This document shows positions 27,758 through 36,157 of a stretch of DNA of 64,000 bases, piece after piece. Below the pieces are notes generated by a model. The model searched no databases, was not told the origin of the DNA, and was given only the letters and a program-made list of their open reading frames with translations. The stretch is from CAYXFD01 sp964464175 (GTDB lineage Bacteria > Cloacimonadota > Cloacimonadia > Cloacimonadales > JAJBBL01). Location of the stretch: assembly GCA_964464175.1 (NCBI GenBank), contig CAYXFD010000004.1:62001-126000 (forward strand), in the 5' to 3' direction. Within the stretch, counting starts at the first letter, position 1; the number at the start of each line of letters is the position of its first letter. Position numbers and translations under genes: made by a program.

Positions 27758-29019
27758 TGTTCCGAAGTTTAAGAAATGCCGGATTCATACTGGCCGCTCT
27801 GCTTCTGCTCTCTCTTGCTGTTAGCAGTATTGCAGCTAATGAGCTGACCGTAAAGAGAGAACGGAGTGTAATGCGGGAGGGGCCAGGTTCATTCTTTGCA
27901 ATAGTATCTGAGTTCTCTGTTGGTGAGGTAGTAAACCTTATCGAGGAAGAAGATGATTGGTTTAAGGTCAGTTATCTTAGCCTGGACGGGTACATATCAC
28001 CCCGGATATTAGAGGCAGCTCCACCAAGAACCGACATCTTTTCCAGAATGGCTGACTCCATAGCTGGAACTGAGGCTTCCCGGCATGTGATGTCGGCAGG
28101 TATCAAGGGGTTTGGCGAGCATTTCAGCCAGACTTTCAAAGGGGATGAGACATTTATTGATTATGCCCTGGACTATTCCATCAACCCCAGAGAATACCGC
28201 CGTTTTAAAAGAGACACTTATCGTGGAATCAATCTGAGAAGGCTCAGAAGAGATGTGTCAATTCCTGTTAGTGATGTACCCGGTTTTTATTCGGAGGTAG
28301 AAGAGGGTTTGGGACTCGGAATCGCTTCTCGTATTGCCAGGTTAGGTTTGTATCGTGACTTTGAAGTTGTTGATTATGTCAATTATGTCGGAAATCTGGT
28401 GGTTGAGGGAAGCGAAGTCTTTGATAATTCCTTTAAGTTTTTCATTCTCGACATTGAGAATCCTAATGCTTATGCCTGTCCCGGGGGGATAATATTTATC
28501 ACGAAAGGGATGCTGAGGGTTATCAGAAATGAAGCTGAATTAGCCTTAGTTCTGGCACATGAAGTAGCACATAGTGCCCGTTTTCACGGAATTATTGAGA
28601 TGGAGCAGCGTCAGCATCAGATAGGCTCAGAACTCGCTTTCGATGAAATGGATCGACATTTTGACGAATTTTTGCCCGATGCGGTTTCACAGGATGTAAA
28701 AGAGTTAATTGAGGAAATGAATCAGGAAGCTTTTAAGATCTTCGAGACCCTGATTCAGGGGAGATTAGATCAATATGAGGAAGAGGCGGATTTCCTCGGA
28801 ATGATCTATGCCGTCCGTGCCGGATATGATCCTCAGGTTTTCCTGAGCCTCCTTAACCGATTGCTCAGTGAGGGACATCTTTCCAACAATGAACACTACA
28901 CTCAGGAATCGAACAAAATGAGAAGCGAAAAAATGCAAAGAAACATCAAAAAAATCGATATTCCTTCCGGCTTGCTCATTAACAGTGAGCGTTATCGGTC
29001 AGTTATGATCAGATTGTGA
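27757..29019 (+). CDS. Exported M48-family zinc metallopeptidase with SH3 domain
   Basis: 420 residues from the ATG behind GGGAGGT; the start overlaps the cyclase stop by one base. A signal peptide (about 1-27, ending SSIAA) is followed by a bacterial SH3 domain (about 29-85), then an alpha-helical linker. The M48 peptidase domain (about 215-385) carries the zinc motif HEVAH in LVLAHEVAHSARFHG and the third ligand in YEEEADFLGMIYA. The family includes BepA/YfgC and Oma1-like periplasmic quality-control proteases. The SH3 domain suggests binding to peptidoglycan or to peptides. The tight coupling to the cyclase is notable; a functional tie is inference. Confidence 0.88.
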   Translation: MFRSLRNAGFILAALLLLSLAVSSIAANELTVKRERSVMREGPGSFFAIVSEFSVGEVVNLIEEEDDWFKVSYLSLDGYISPRILEAAPPRTDIFSRMADSIAGTEASRHVMSAGIKGFGEHFSQTFKGDETFIDYALDYSINPREYRRFKRDTYRGINLRRLRRDVSIPVSDVPGFYSEVEEGLGLGIASRIARLGLYRDFEVVDYVNYVGNLVVEGSEVFDNSFKFFILDIENPNAYACPGGIIFITKGMLRVIRNEAELALVLAHEVAHSARFHGIIEMEQRQHQIGSELAFDEMDRHFDEFLPDAVSQDVKELIEEMNQEAFKIFETLIQGRLDQYEEEADFLGMIYAVRAGYDPQVFLSLLNRLLSEGHLSNNEHYTQESNKMRSEKMQRNIKKIDIPSGLLINSERYRSVMIRL

Positions 29020-29104
29020 GAAACGGTGTTTCAATAAGAGCGGGATAAAAAACATATCATCAGGATAACTTAACTTAGACAACAGAAGAAGCGTTTAGCG
29101 GAAG

Positions 29105-29473
29105 CTATTCGCTTCTCACAATGCGAAAGCCATAATGATAAGCTGCACTGTTCCGGATGCTTCTGAACCGGTTGGTAGTCCGGCTATGTTTTTCATCGAA
29201 AAACCAGGAACCTCCTCTCAGAACCGATGTATCCCCGGTTTCAGGTCCTCTGGGATTGAAACGGGGACTGTTTCGGTAGTAATTCTCGTCATATCTGTCC
29301 CAGCACCATTCCCAGACATTACCGCTCATATCATAAATCCCGAGGATATTTGGTTTTTTACTTCCGACAGGATGGGTTTTTTGCCTGGAGTTCCCATTAT
29401 ACCAGGCAACTTCATCTATATCATCGCTCCCTGAGTAAATCAGGTTTTTGCTGTAGATACCAACTCTGGGCAG
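29105..29473 (-). pseudogene. Remnant of a SUMF1/formylglycine-enzyme-like domain gene
   Basis: The frame is open from 29473 to the stop at 29105 (122 codons) and reads as the C-terminal half of a sulfatase-modifying-factor domain. It contains KNLIYSGSDDIDEVAWYNGNS, THPVGSKKPN, the hallmark GIYDMSGNVWEW, VLRGGSW and a terminal YGFRIVRS. The N-terminal half, a signal peptide and any start codon or ribosome binding site are missing: upstream of 29473 the frame meets a stop and the similarity ends. The first ATG (29329) is internal to the domain. Such domains occur as many paralogues in Cloacimonadota and related groups. This looks like a decayed or truncated copy. Confidence 0.8.
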
Positions 29474-29565
29474 CTAAAGGGAAAAGGGATAGCCGGAAAA
29501 GAAAAAAAAGTATCGGAACTATTTTAGTAAGGAATCCCAGTGTTTATAGGAGCGAAAGATAAAAA

Positions 29566-29596
29566 AAAGCGAGATGAATAATAATCATCCCGCTTT
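29566..29596 (-). terminator. Terminator behind the LPP20-like lipoprotein gene
   Basis: AAAGCGAGATGA pairs with TCATCCCGCTTT (one A-C mismatch), 7-nt loop. On the - strand it is followed by a long T-run (TTTTT), correct for the gene ending at 29620. Confidence 0.85.
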
Positions 29597-29619
29597 CAAG
29601 ATTAGTTTAACAATTAGAC

Positions 29620-30165
29620 CTATTGTCTTTCAAGAACTTTATCCAGTTCATCAAAAGCTTGAGATGCTTTGAACTGGTTGTAAAGAGCTTCTTCGTTACG
29701 GATCTGATTTCTTAAGGTGCGGTTGACCTCGTTTTGAGGGATACTAACCCGGATAAAGGTCTGATATCTTCCGTTGTCCAAGACAAAAGTCTCTCTTCGG
29801 GCTATCTGAGTGCCGCTGAAATTAGCATTAGCAACTACTCTGGCTACACTGCTGGTCAGAGCCAAAACCTGTGGATCCTCTACTCCTGCCTCTTCGATAT
29901 AGTTCTTGATCATACTCTGAACATGTGTCTCGACATATTGAGCTGCTTCCTGCATGGCATTGGCATAGGCGGCTTTCTCTGAGGCATTTTGGCTGACATT
30001 CACCGATTGACCATAAGTAAAAACATACTCAGAATCACCTTGCATGCCATACCAATCAGGTTGAAAGACAGCCTGGGGGCTATGCCGGGCAGATTTTCCG
30101 GAAGAACAGGCTGAGAGAATGAACAACCCGATAACTAAGAGAATAACGATACTTCTTACTTTCAT
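29620..30165 (-). CDS. LPP20-like lipoprotein
   Basis: 181 residues from the ATG behind GGAGGT; the first seven codons of the longer frame are not needed. The signal peptide ends in a lipobox LSACSS, so the mature protein starts with a lipidated cysteine. The mature part contains DWYGMQGDSEYVFTYGQSVN and a helical EKAAYANAMQEAAQYVE, the pattern of the LPP20/LpoB-like family. A strand pair RRETFVLDNGRYQTFIRVSIP follows. Members are surface or periplasmic lipoproteins of mostly unknown role. It is monocistronic, with its own terminator. Confidence 0.8.
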   Translation of the reverse strand: MKVRSIVILLVIGLFILSACSSGKSARHSPQAVFQPDWYGMQGDSEYVFTYGQSVNVSQNASEKAAYANAMQEAAQYVETHVQSMIKNYIEEAGVEDPQVLALTSSVARVVANANFSGTQIARRETFVLDNGRYQTFIRVSIPQNEVNRTLRNQIRNEEALYNQFKASQAFDELDKVLERQ

Positions 30166-30304
30166 TTGGTACCTCCCTGAATACATTAGAAATTTTTTTC
30201 CAACTTTTATTACTCTTCGAATACTGTCTATAAATATTACACTCTTCCGCTCTTCATTGGCTCTATTTCAGAGACAAGATCGTTAGAATGCTTTTTAGAG
30301 TTTT

Positions 30305-31732
30305 TCACCTGCTTTTCTGCTTTAGTTGTTCATCTCCAGATAACTGATCCTTTCCCATCATTAATCTGGCTGCCTTAGGGAGAAGTTGTTTCAGTCTGCT
30401 GTCAATTTGCTGAGATAGTTCTCTGATCTCCCATTGAGCATGCTTATCTGAGCGGAGACGAGAAAAGTGATATAGTTCTCTTAAATTGGTTTTAAAAATC
30501 ACATTTACTTTATGAGCGTTTGTCATAAGATAAGAACCGAGACCCCTTTTATGATCTTCGAGTTTATCATAAAGAGGAGAAAGAGCTGATAAAGATTCTT
30601 TGATTAAATGCTCCGAACGGGTTTTTCTAAAAATCTCCGGTATAACAAAGCCGTACTGGGGATGGTATCCGGAGCGGATAATTGTAGCAAGACGATGCCG
30701 CTTTAGTTGGGCAAAGCAACTTGATGAAACACTAGCCTGGATTTGACAGTCAACCAGCTCAAAAGCTTTAGGTACCTGATGGTAGATATTTATATCAGAG
30801 AATACTCTCTGAAACAATTGTTCTTTTTTCTCTGTAGATAGTTTCTTTAATTTTAGAAGGAGTTGAGAGAAATCCTGTGGATAGTTCTCGAAGAATAGAC
30901 CGGCTAATATTCTCTCCTCGGGATCTGTCATCAGGATAGTTATGTCTCTGTTCAGAGGATTTGAGTCCGGTGGTTCGGCAATGTTAGAATTAAATTCCGG
31001 GAAACAGTTTTTCAGTTTCTTTTTATAGGGATCGGATTCAACATAACGAATAAGGGATGGAGTTACTTTTTTGACCTGTGAGCCCAGGGAAGTGTAAAGA
31101 ATGCTGGCTTCCAGCAGCTCCATATTGGCTAATCGCCGCAGCAGATTCTCCAGACTTCGGGCATTGATAGTCATACCCATCTGGGTGGTCGTGGCTAAGG
31201 GAAGGACGTAACGGGCATCTTCCTTGGCCATTTCTTCTCTATTTCTATGAGCTAAAGCGGGAAGTTTTTCTTCGTAGTAATTGTAGGCTTTCTTGTACAA
31301 TTCCTTATAAAGATCAAACAACTGAGAGATTTGTTGTTTGTAAGGTTTTTCCAGCGGAGAATCTCTTAACTCCTGAGGAGTAACGAATTCGTTATTCCAG
31401 GTTACATAACGTTGAGATTTCTCGGTGAAGGAGGCCAATCTGCTCTTCTGAACATACTCGGTCAGGTAACGCGAAATGCCGATGATATCGATATTAAATA
31501 CAGCATGTTCGGCGATTGAGGAATGTCCCATCTCGAAAACGATCTTCTCGTTTGATTGACGGGCTTTCTCAACCTCAGAGATCGCTTCCTGTCGTAAGTC
31601 ATTCACATTCTTCCGGCTTCTGCTGATTCGGGCATAAGCAGCTGAAATTGTTTCCGGAGTTGCCTGAAGGGGCATATTAAGCATCTCTATTAAAGTTCTG
31701 TCAATGTTGAATCCAGCTATATCGACGATCAT
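30305..31732 (-). CDS. thyX: Tandem-domain ThyX-like FAD-dependent thymidylate synthase
   Basis: 475 residues, about twice a normal ThyX, built from two ThyX-like halves. Half 1 (about 1-230) has the region that aligns with RHRxxSxxExSxRY as KSRLASFTEKSQRY (96-109): Arg and His of RHR are replaced, but the S-E-S-RY part is kept. It also has NARSLENLLRR (190-200). Half 2 (about 255-475) keeps RHR (345-347) but has GYHPQYG in place of the serine motif. It has the nucleotide-binding NLRELYHFSRLR and AQWEIR segments near 416-437. ThyX makes dTMP from dUMP with methylene-folate and FADH2. Active sites form between subunits, so a fused pseudo-dimer may form composite sites. deoC lies 48 nt upstream in the same direction. 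Confidence 0.85.
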   Translation of the reverse strand: MIVDIAGFNIDRTLIEMLNMPLQATPETISAAYARISRSRKNVNDLRQEAISEVEKARQSNEKIVFEMGHSSIAEHAVFNIDIIGISRYLTEYVQKSRLASFTEKSQRYVTWNNEFVTPQELRDSPLEKPYKQQISQLFDLYKELYKKAYNYYEEKLPALAHRNREEMAKEDARYVLPLATTTQMGMTINARSLENLLRRLANMELLEASILYTSLGSQVKKVTPSLIRYVESDPYKKKLKNCFPEFNSNIAEPPDSNPLNRDITILMTDPEERILAGLFFENYPQDFSQLLLKLKKLSTEKKEQLFQRVFSDINIYHQVPKAFELVDCQIQASVSSSCFAQLKRHRLATIIRSGYHPQYGFVIPEIFRKTRSEHLIKESLSALSPLYDKLEDHKRGLGSYLMTNAHKVNVIFKTNLRELYHFSRLRSDKHAQWEIRELSQQIDSRLKQLLPKAARLMMGKDQLSGDEQLKQKSR

Positions 31733-31780
31733 TGATCAAAATCTCCTGAAAATTATTAAGAAAGTCGTTAAAGGGAGGAT

Positions 31781-32578
31781 TTATCTCCTGAAACTCTCTA
31801 CGATCGAAACTCCATTGCTCGTTCCGATACGATTGGCTCCTGCTTCAAGCATTTTCACAGCTAAATCTGTTGATCTGACTCCGCCGGAAGCTTTCACTCC
31901 GAGTTTAGGTCCTACTATCTCTCTCATCAAAGATACATCATCTACAGTTGCTCCTGCTGAAGAAAACCCGGTAGATGTCTTAACAAAGAGAGCTCCAGAC
32001 TTCTTTGCTGCCAGGCAGGCGATTATTTTTTCTTCAGTAGTCAGCAGACAGGTTTCTATGATAACTTTCAAATCGACATCATTATCGAAACAGATATCAG
32101 AAACGATGCCAATATCACTGAGCAGGGAACTAATATCTCTTTCTTTGATTAAGGCGATATTATTAACCATATCAATTTCTGCGGCACCTTCCCGGATACA
32201 ATGTCGGGTTTCCTCTCCTTTTATCTCACTATTATTAGCACCGAGTGGAAAACCAACAACAGAGCAGACGAGAGAAGCAGAGCTTTTCAGGGCAGACTGA
32301 CAAAGAGTAACAAAGAAAGGATTAATACAGACCGCCTTAAAATGAAAACTTTCCGCTTCCTCACACAGTTTGGTTATATCGGCTGAAATCGAGTCCGGTT
32401 TAAGGTTAGTATGATCAATGAACTCAGCAAGAGTGGTAATTTTTTTTACGGTCTGATCTTCTCCCTCCATCCGGCAGATTTTGCAATTCAAACAAACCTC
32501 GTGTCCACCTCCGCAACGGCACTTTTTTTCTTCTCCTCTAACGAAGTATTGCAGAGCGATTTTTTTTATCTCATTCAT
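31781..32578 (-). CDS. deoC: Deoxyribose-phosphate aldolase with N-terminal cysteine cluster
   Basis: Splits 2-deoxyribose 5-phosphate into glyceraldehyde 3-phosphate and acetaldehyde, in nucleoside salvage. 265 residues, with ATG behind GAGGAG. The TIM barrel has the Schiff-base lysine K200 in FVKTSTGFS, plus D136 (AAEIDMVNN) and K229 (GVKASGGVRS), equivalent to E. coli K167, D102 and K201. Ahead of the barrel is an extension of about 45 residues with C20, C22, H27, C29, C32 and C35 (CRCGGGHEVCLNCKIC), which looks like a metal or Fe-S site. It forms a pair with the ThyX gene; both act on deoxynucleotides. Confidence 0.92.
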   Translation of the reverse strand: MNEIKKIALQYFVRGEEKKCRCGGGHEVCLNCKICRMEGEDQTVKKITTLAEFIDHTNLKPDSISADITKLCEEAESFHFKAVCINPFFVTLCQSALKSSASLVCSVVGFPLGANNSEIKGEETRHCIREGAAEIDMVNNIALIKERDISSLLSDIGIVSDICFDNDVDLKVIIETCLLTTEEKIIACLAAKKSGALFVKTSTGFSSAGATVDDVSLMREIVGPKLGVKASGGVRSTDLAVKMLEAGANRIGTSNGVSIVESFRR

Positions 32579-32701
32579 TGTACGAACTCCTCATCTTTTT
32601 TATCTTTTTCTGTTCTAATAATTTAGAATTCTGGTTTCGACATCACTAACTCAATATTGTTACAATCATATAATCAAGCAAGACAATCTTAACCAAGCAC
32701 T

Positions 32702-33763
32702 CTAAGACATCTTTGCCCTGGCTGCTAACTGACCACAGGCTGCGTTGATATCGTCTCCCCTGCTTTTACGGTAGGTGACAGCAAAGGGCAGAACCTGTAA
32801 GTATTCGGTAAATCTCTCTATCTCTTGAGCTGATGGAGATTGAAAAATTTGTTTAGCTGTGGTTTTATTCCACGAGATCAGATTGACTTTGCAGCAGAGA
32901 TCTCCGATATAATCAATCAAAGCCTGAGCATCTTCTTTACCGATGTTGAAATCTTTGATCATGATATATTCAAACGTTACCCGGAAAGGATTATTTCTCT
33001 GATAGAATAGCAATTCTTCCTTCAGTGTCGGAAGCGGGTAGAGCTTGGCCACCGGCATCAAGTATTCTCTTTTCTCCTGAATTGCCGAGTTGAGAGAGAC
33101 TGCTAATTTAACCTTGATTCTTTCAGCGAAAAGCTTCCTCATGCCGGGGATAATTCCACAGGTAGAGACTGTTATCCGCCGCGGACTGAAAGAAAGGGTT
33201 TGCTCTTCCTGCAGCAATCGGATACTCTTGCAGAGATTATCAAGATTATCCAGCGGTTCTCCCATACCCATGAAGACGATGTTGGTTAGCTTTGTCTCTC
33301 TGTTATCCTGTAAGGCGATCAGAACCTGAGCTATTATTTCAGCAGCATTAAGACTGCGGTTAAAACCTGAATTACCGGTCGCACAGAACCGGCATTTTCT
33401 CAAACAACCGACCTGTGAAGATACACAGAGAGTTTGTTTGCTTTGTGCCGGGATAAGAACCATCTCTATCAGATTACCGTCTGTGAGCTCAAGCAGGTAT
33501 TTTTTTGTTCCGTCAACCGACAGGGATACTTTTTTTACTTCCGGTAACTCTATTGGAATCTTTTCCTGTAAAGAATCTCTGAGATTCTTAGGCAGATTGG
33601 ACATCTTAGTATAGTCAGTAATCAGTTTTTTGTAGATCCAATCACAGACCTGAGTTGCTCTATAGCGGGCTTTCCGGGGATTATGGGCAGAGAGAGGTAA
33701 AAACAATTCGCACCATTCCTTGGAGTTGTATGATAAAGGAGAAGGAGGGGGAATATGGCTCAT
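32702..33763 (-). CDS. rlmN: 23S rRNA (adenine2503-C2)-methyltransferase
   Basis: Radical-SAM enzyme that methylates C2 of A2503 in 23S rRNA (and A37 in some tRNAs). 353 residues. The cluster-binding CxxxCxxC is C120, C124, C127 (GCLRKCRFC). The methyl-carrying cysteine is C343 in AACGQL, near the C-terminus. GGMGEP-like MGMGEPLDN and SVSLNS-like AVSLNS segments lie in the barrel. The start overlaps the stop of the upstream PSP1/RicT gene by 4 nt (ATGA), so translation is coupled. Confidence 0.96.
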   Translation of the reverse strand: MSHIPPPSPLSYNSKEWCELFLPLSAHNPRKARYRATQVCDWIYKKLITDYTKMSNLPKNLRDSLQEKIPIELPEVKKVSLSVDGTKKYLLELTDGNLIEMVLIPAQSKQTLCVSSQVGCLRKCRFCATGNSGFNRSLNAAEIIAQVLIALQDNRETKLTNIVFMGMGEPLDNLDNLCKSIRLLQEEQTLSFSPRRITVSTCGIIPGMRKLFAERIKVKLAVSLNSAIQEKREYLMPVAKLYPLPTLKEELLFYQRNNPFRVTFEYIMIKDFNIGKEDAQALIDYIGDLCCKVNLISWNKTTAKQIFQSPSAQEIERFTEYLQVLPFAVTYRKSRGDDINAACGQLAARAKMS

Positions 33764-34662
33764 TTTTTGTGGTTCTTTCTGGTTCTCTGTCTATTGTTAT
33801 GGTTTCGCTTATTTTTGTTGTCGTTACCGGGGAGATTATTAAGTGTTTTCCCGCTCTTCATATCCTTAAACTGTTGCAAAGAGATAACTTCTATGATTTG
33901 ATCCTCGTTTGAAAGGTGCACAGTTTTGTTAAAATAGTCGTTCTTGTAAACAAAGAGACGGCTGTTATCATGTTTTATCTCTTCTCCGATTTCGGGGAAT
34001 TCCTTGGCTGTTTCGGCATAGTAATCTTCCTCATAATGGAGACAACAGAGTAAGCGGCCACAAGGACCCGATATCTTGGAGAGGTTGCCGGAAAGATTCT
34101 GATCCTTAACCATTTTTATCGTTACCTGACTAAATCGTTTCAGAAAGGAGGCACAGCAATACTTATAACCGCACATGCCAATACCGCCGATCCGTTTTGC
34201 CTCATCTCTGCCGGTAGATTGATGCAACTCAATTCTTGTTTTAAAAACCGTTGCCAGTTCCCGAACAAAATCACGGAAGTCAATGCGGCAGTCAGCAGTA
34301 AAGAAGAAGGTCAATTTATTACCGTCAAATTGATATATAGTTTCAATAAGTTTCATCTCGAAAGGATATTTGGGGAGTAGGGAATTGAACTTTTGCGCTG
34401 CTGTCAGTTCCTTTTCCCGAACAATATCGAGCTGTTTGCATTCGTCTTCCTGAGCAGTTTTGATGATCTTCAGAATCTTCTTGTTCTCGAATAAAACATC
34501 CAGCTCTTCACTGGAGATGGAACTGTGGATAACAGTCCCAATATCATAACCTCTTTCCACTTCAACGATTACGAGGGCCTCAGGTTCTATGTCTATATTG
34601 TTAGGATTAATGAAATATCCGAGCCTTCCGGAACGGAATTCAACTTCCACATAATGGTTCAT
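33760..34662 (-). CDS. PSP1-domain protein (RicT/YaaT-like)
   Basis: 300 residues from the ATG behind GAGGT. The PSP1 core carries the family cysteines in GGIGMCGYKYCCASF (near 165) and GPCGRLLCCLHYEED (near 205). In Bacillus the homologue RicT/YaaT joins RicA and RicF in a [4Fe-4S]-containing complex that directs mRNA processing by RNase Y. That role is known for Bacillus, not shown here, and no ricA or ricF is nearby. The last 30 residues are very rich in Asn, Lys and Arg, a probably disordered nucleic-acid-binding tail. It is coupled to rlmN. Confidence 0.85.
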   Translation of the reverse strand: MNHYVEVEFRSGRLGYFINPNNIDIEPEALVIVEVERGYDIGTVIHSSISSEELDVLFENKKILKIIKTAQEDECKQLDIVREKELTAAQKFNSLLPKYPFEMKLIETIYQFDGNKLTFFFTADCRIDFRDFVRELATVFKTRIELHQSTGRDEAKRIGGIGMCGYKYCCASFLKRFSQVTIKMVKDQNLSGNLSKISGPCGRLLCCLHYEEDYYAETAKEFPEIGEEIKHDNSRLFVYKNDYFNKTVHLSNEDQIIEVISLQQFKDMKSGKTLNNLPGNDNKNKRNHNNRQRTRKNHKK

Positions 34663-34822
34663 TATTACCTCTATATTTTTTTGTATGCTATTTATTATTA
34701 ACATCGGTTATCAGGCTTTACCTGCCTGCCAAACAATAGAACCGGGTTATTCTAAGCACGGGGTATGACAATCTAAAGGATAGTTTTTATCACCCTTTTT
34801 CTTTGTTATATCATCTGCAGGA

Positions 34823-36043
34823 TCACATCTTCATTTTGTACAAAGCTGCGATAAGGTTTTCCTCGGCAGAAGTGAGATCTACTTTTCTGCGTTGTTTTAC
34901 GGTTTCAGCTGTTTGCAGAAAAGCATCCAAACGATAAGAACGGAGATCATTACCGGTGCCCCAACTAAACGAAGGGATAAAACCAGAGAGCAGTTCATGA
35001 CCGTATAGATTACATCCTATGCCGATCACAGTTCCAGTATTGATAGAACAATTGATTCCCGTTTTAGAATGATCTCCAATAATTGCTCCCAAAAATTGGT
35101 TACCTGTATTTATTGTTTCTTTAGCAGGATAGAAATATGATTTAACAGGTTTATAGTTATTCTTGAGATCACTATTATTTGTATCCGCGCCCAGATTAAT
35201 CCATTCTCCCAGAAAAGCATGACCGAGAAAACCGTCATGCTGTTTATTGGAAAATCCTTGAATAATTGAGGATTCTACCTCCCCGCCGATCTTGCAGGTT
35301 GGTCCGATCGTAGTTCCTTCATAGATCTTGGCAGCTGCCTTTATCAGAGTATTTTTTCCAATGTAGACCGGTCCTGAGATAACGGCATTGGGTAAAATCC
35401 TCACGTTTTCATCAATGACAACAGGTCCTTCCGAAGCATCAATAACCACTCCCGGTTTAAACTGACTCCCTTCTCCTATCCAGACATTGTAGGGATTTAA
35501 GATAGTTACTCCGGGTTCTGTTTCAAAGAAATTATCCTGCTCATAAAAGAATTCGAAAAAGTCATTACGAATATATTCTGAGTTATTCGAGATGAGTTCC
35601 CAGGTATATTGCCAACAGTTAACCGGTTCAGGATCAATATCTATTCTGTTCAAGTTTTGGGAGAACTTTTCAAGCTCTTCGGAGGAGAGTTCTCGCTCTT
35701 TTGTTTCGCAACGAAAGGCAATGATCGCATCTCTTTCTGCCAGAAGTGAGTTAGGGGATAAAGACTGAAGTCTTTTGACCCAATCATCAGAAATTTTCAA
35801 TCTGCTGTTGATAAAGACTGTTTCTCCGTTGCTCAGTGCGTTAATCTTTTTATCAGGATGTCTCTCCTGATATGTTTCAGAAAGATGACCGGGAATGACC
35901 AATGCCGGGTTTTCGATTTCCATAAAAGCAGCAATTCGCTGCCTGAGCTTAAGAATTCCCAGTCTCAAATCTCCAGTCGATCTGTTTAGTGTTAAAGGAT
36001 AGAAGTTTTCAATATATCTATCATCAAATATCACATAGTTCAT
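34823..36043 (-). CDS. GlmU-like putative sugar nucleotidyltransferase with left-handed beta-helix
   Basis: 406 residues of the alternative bacterial GlmU-like type found in Bacteroidetes and relatives. The N-terminal part (about 1-165) begins YVIFDDRYIENFYPLTLNRSTGDLRLGI and lacks the canonical GxGTRM pyrophosphorylase signature. The C-terminal part (about 175-370) is made of hexapeptide turns of a left-handed beta-helix (VRILPNAVISGPVYIGKNTLI), typical for acyl or sugar-phosphate transferases. The likely role is UDP-sugar supply for cell-wall or surface polymers. It stands at the downstream end of an envelope gene run. Substrate is not known. Confidence 0.8.
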   Translation of the reverse strand: MNYVIFDDRYIENFYPLTLNRSTGDLRLGILKLRQRIAAFMEIENPALVIPGHLSETYQERHPDKKINALSNGETVFINSRLKISDDWVKRLQSLSPNSLLAERDAIIAFRCETKERELSSEELEKFSQNLNRIDIDPEPVNCWQYTWELISNNSEYIRNDFFEFFYEQDNFFETEPGVTILNPYNVWIGEGSQFKPGVVIDASEGPVVIDENVRILPNAVISGPVYIGKNTLIKAAAKIYEGTTIGPTCKIGGEVESSIIQGFSNKQHDGFLGHAFLGEWINLGADTNNSDLKNNYKPVKSYFYPAKETINTGNQFLGAIIGDHSKTGINCSINTGTVIGIGCNLYGHELLSGFIPSFSWGTGNDLRSYRLDAFLQTAETVKQRRKVDLTSAEENLIAALYKMKM

Positions 36044-36157
36044 TTCTTTACCTCAAATGTATAGAATAACACATTTTATACCACTGCCAGCATTTTGCTA
36101 AGAGGTATTACGTCAAATGATTTTTGGCTTTTCTTGAGGCCTGATTCTGCTGCTAAT

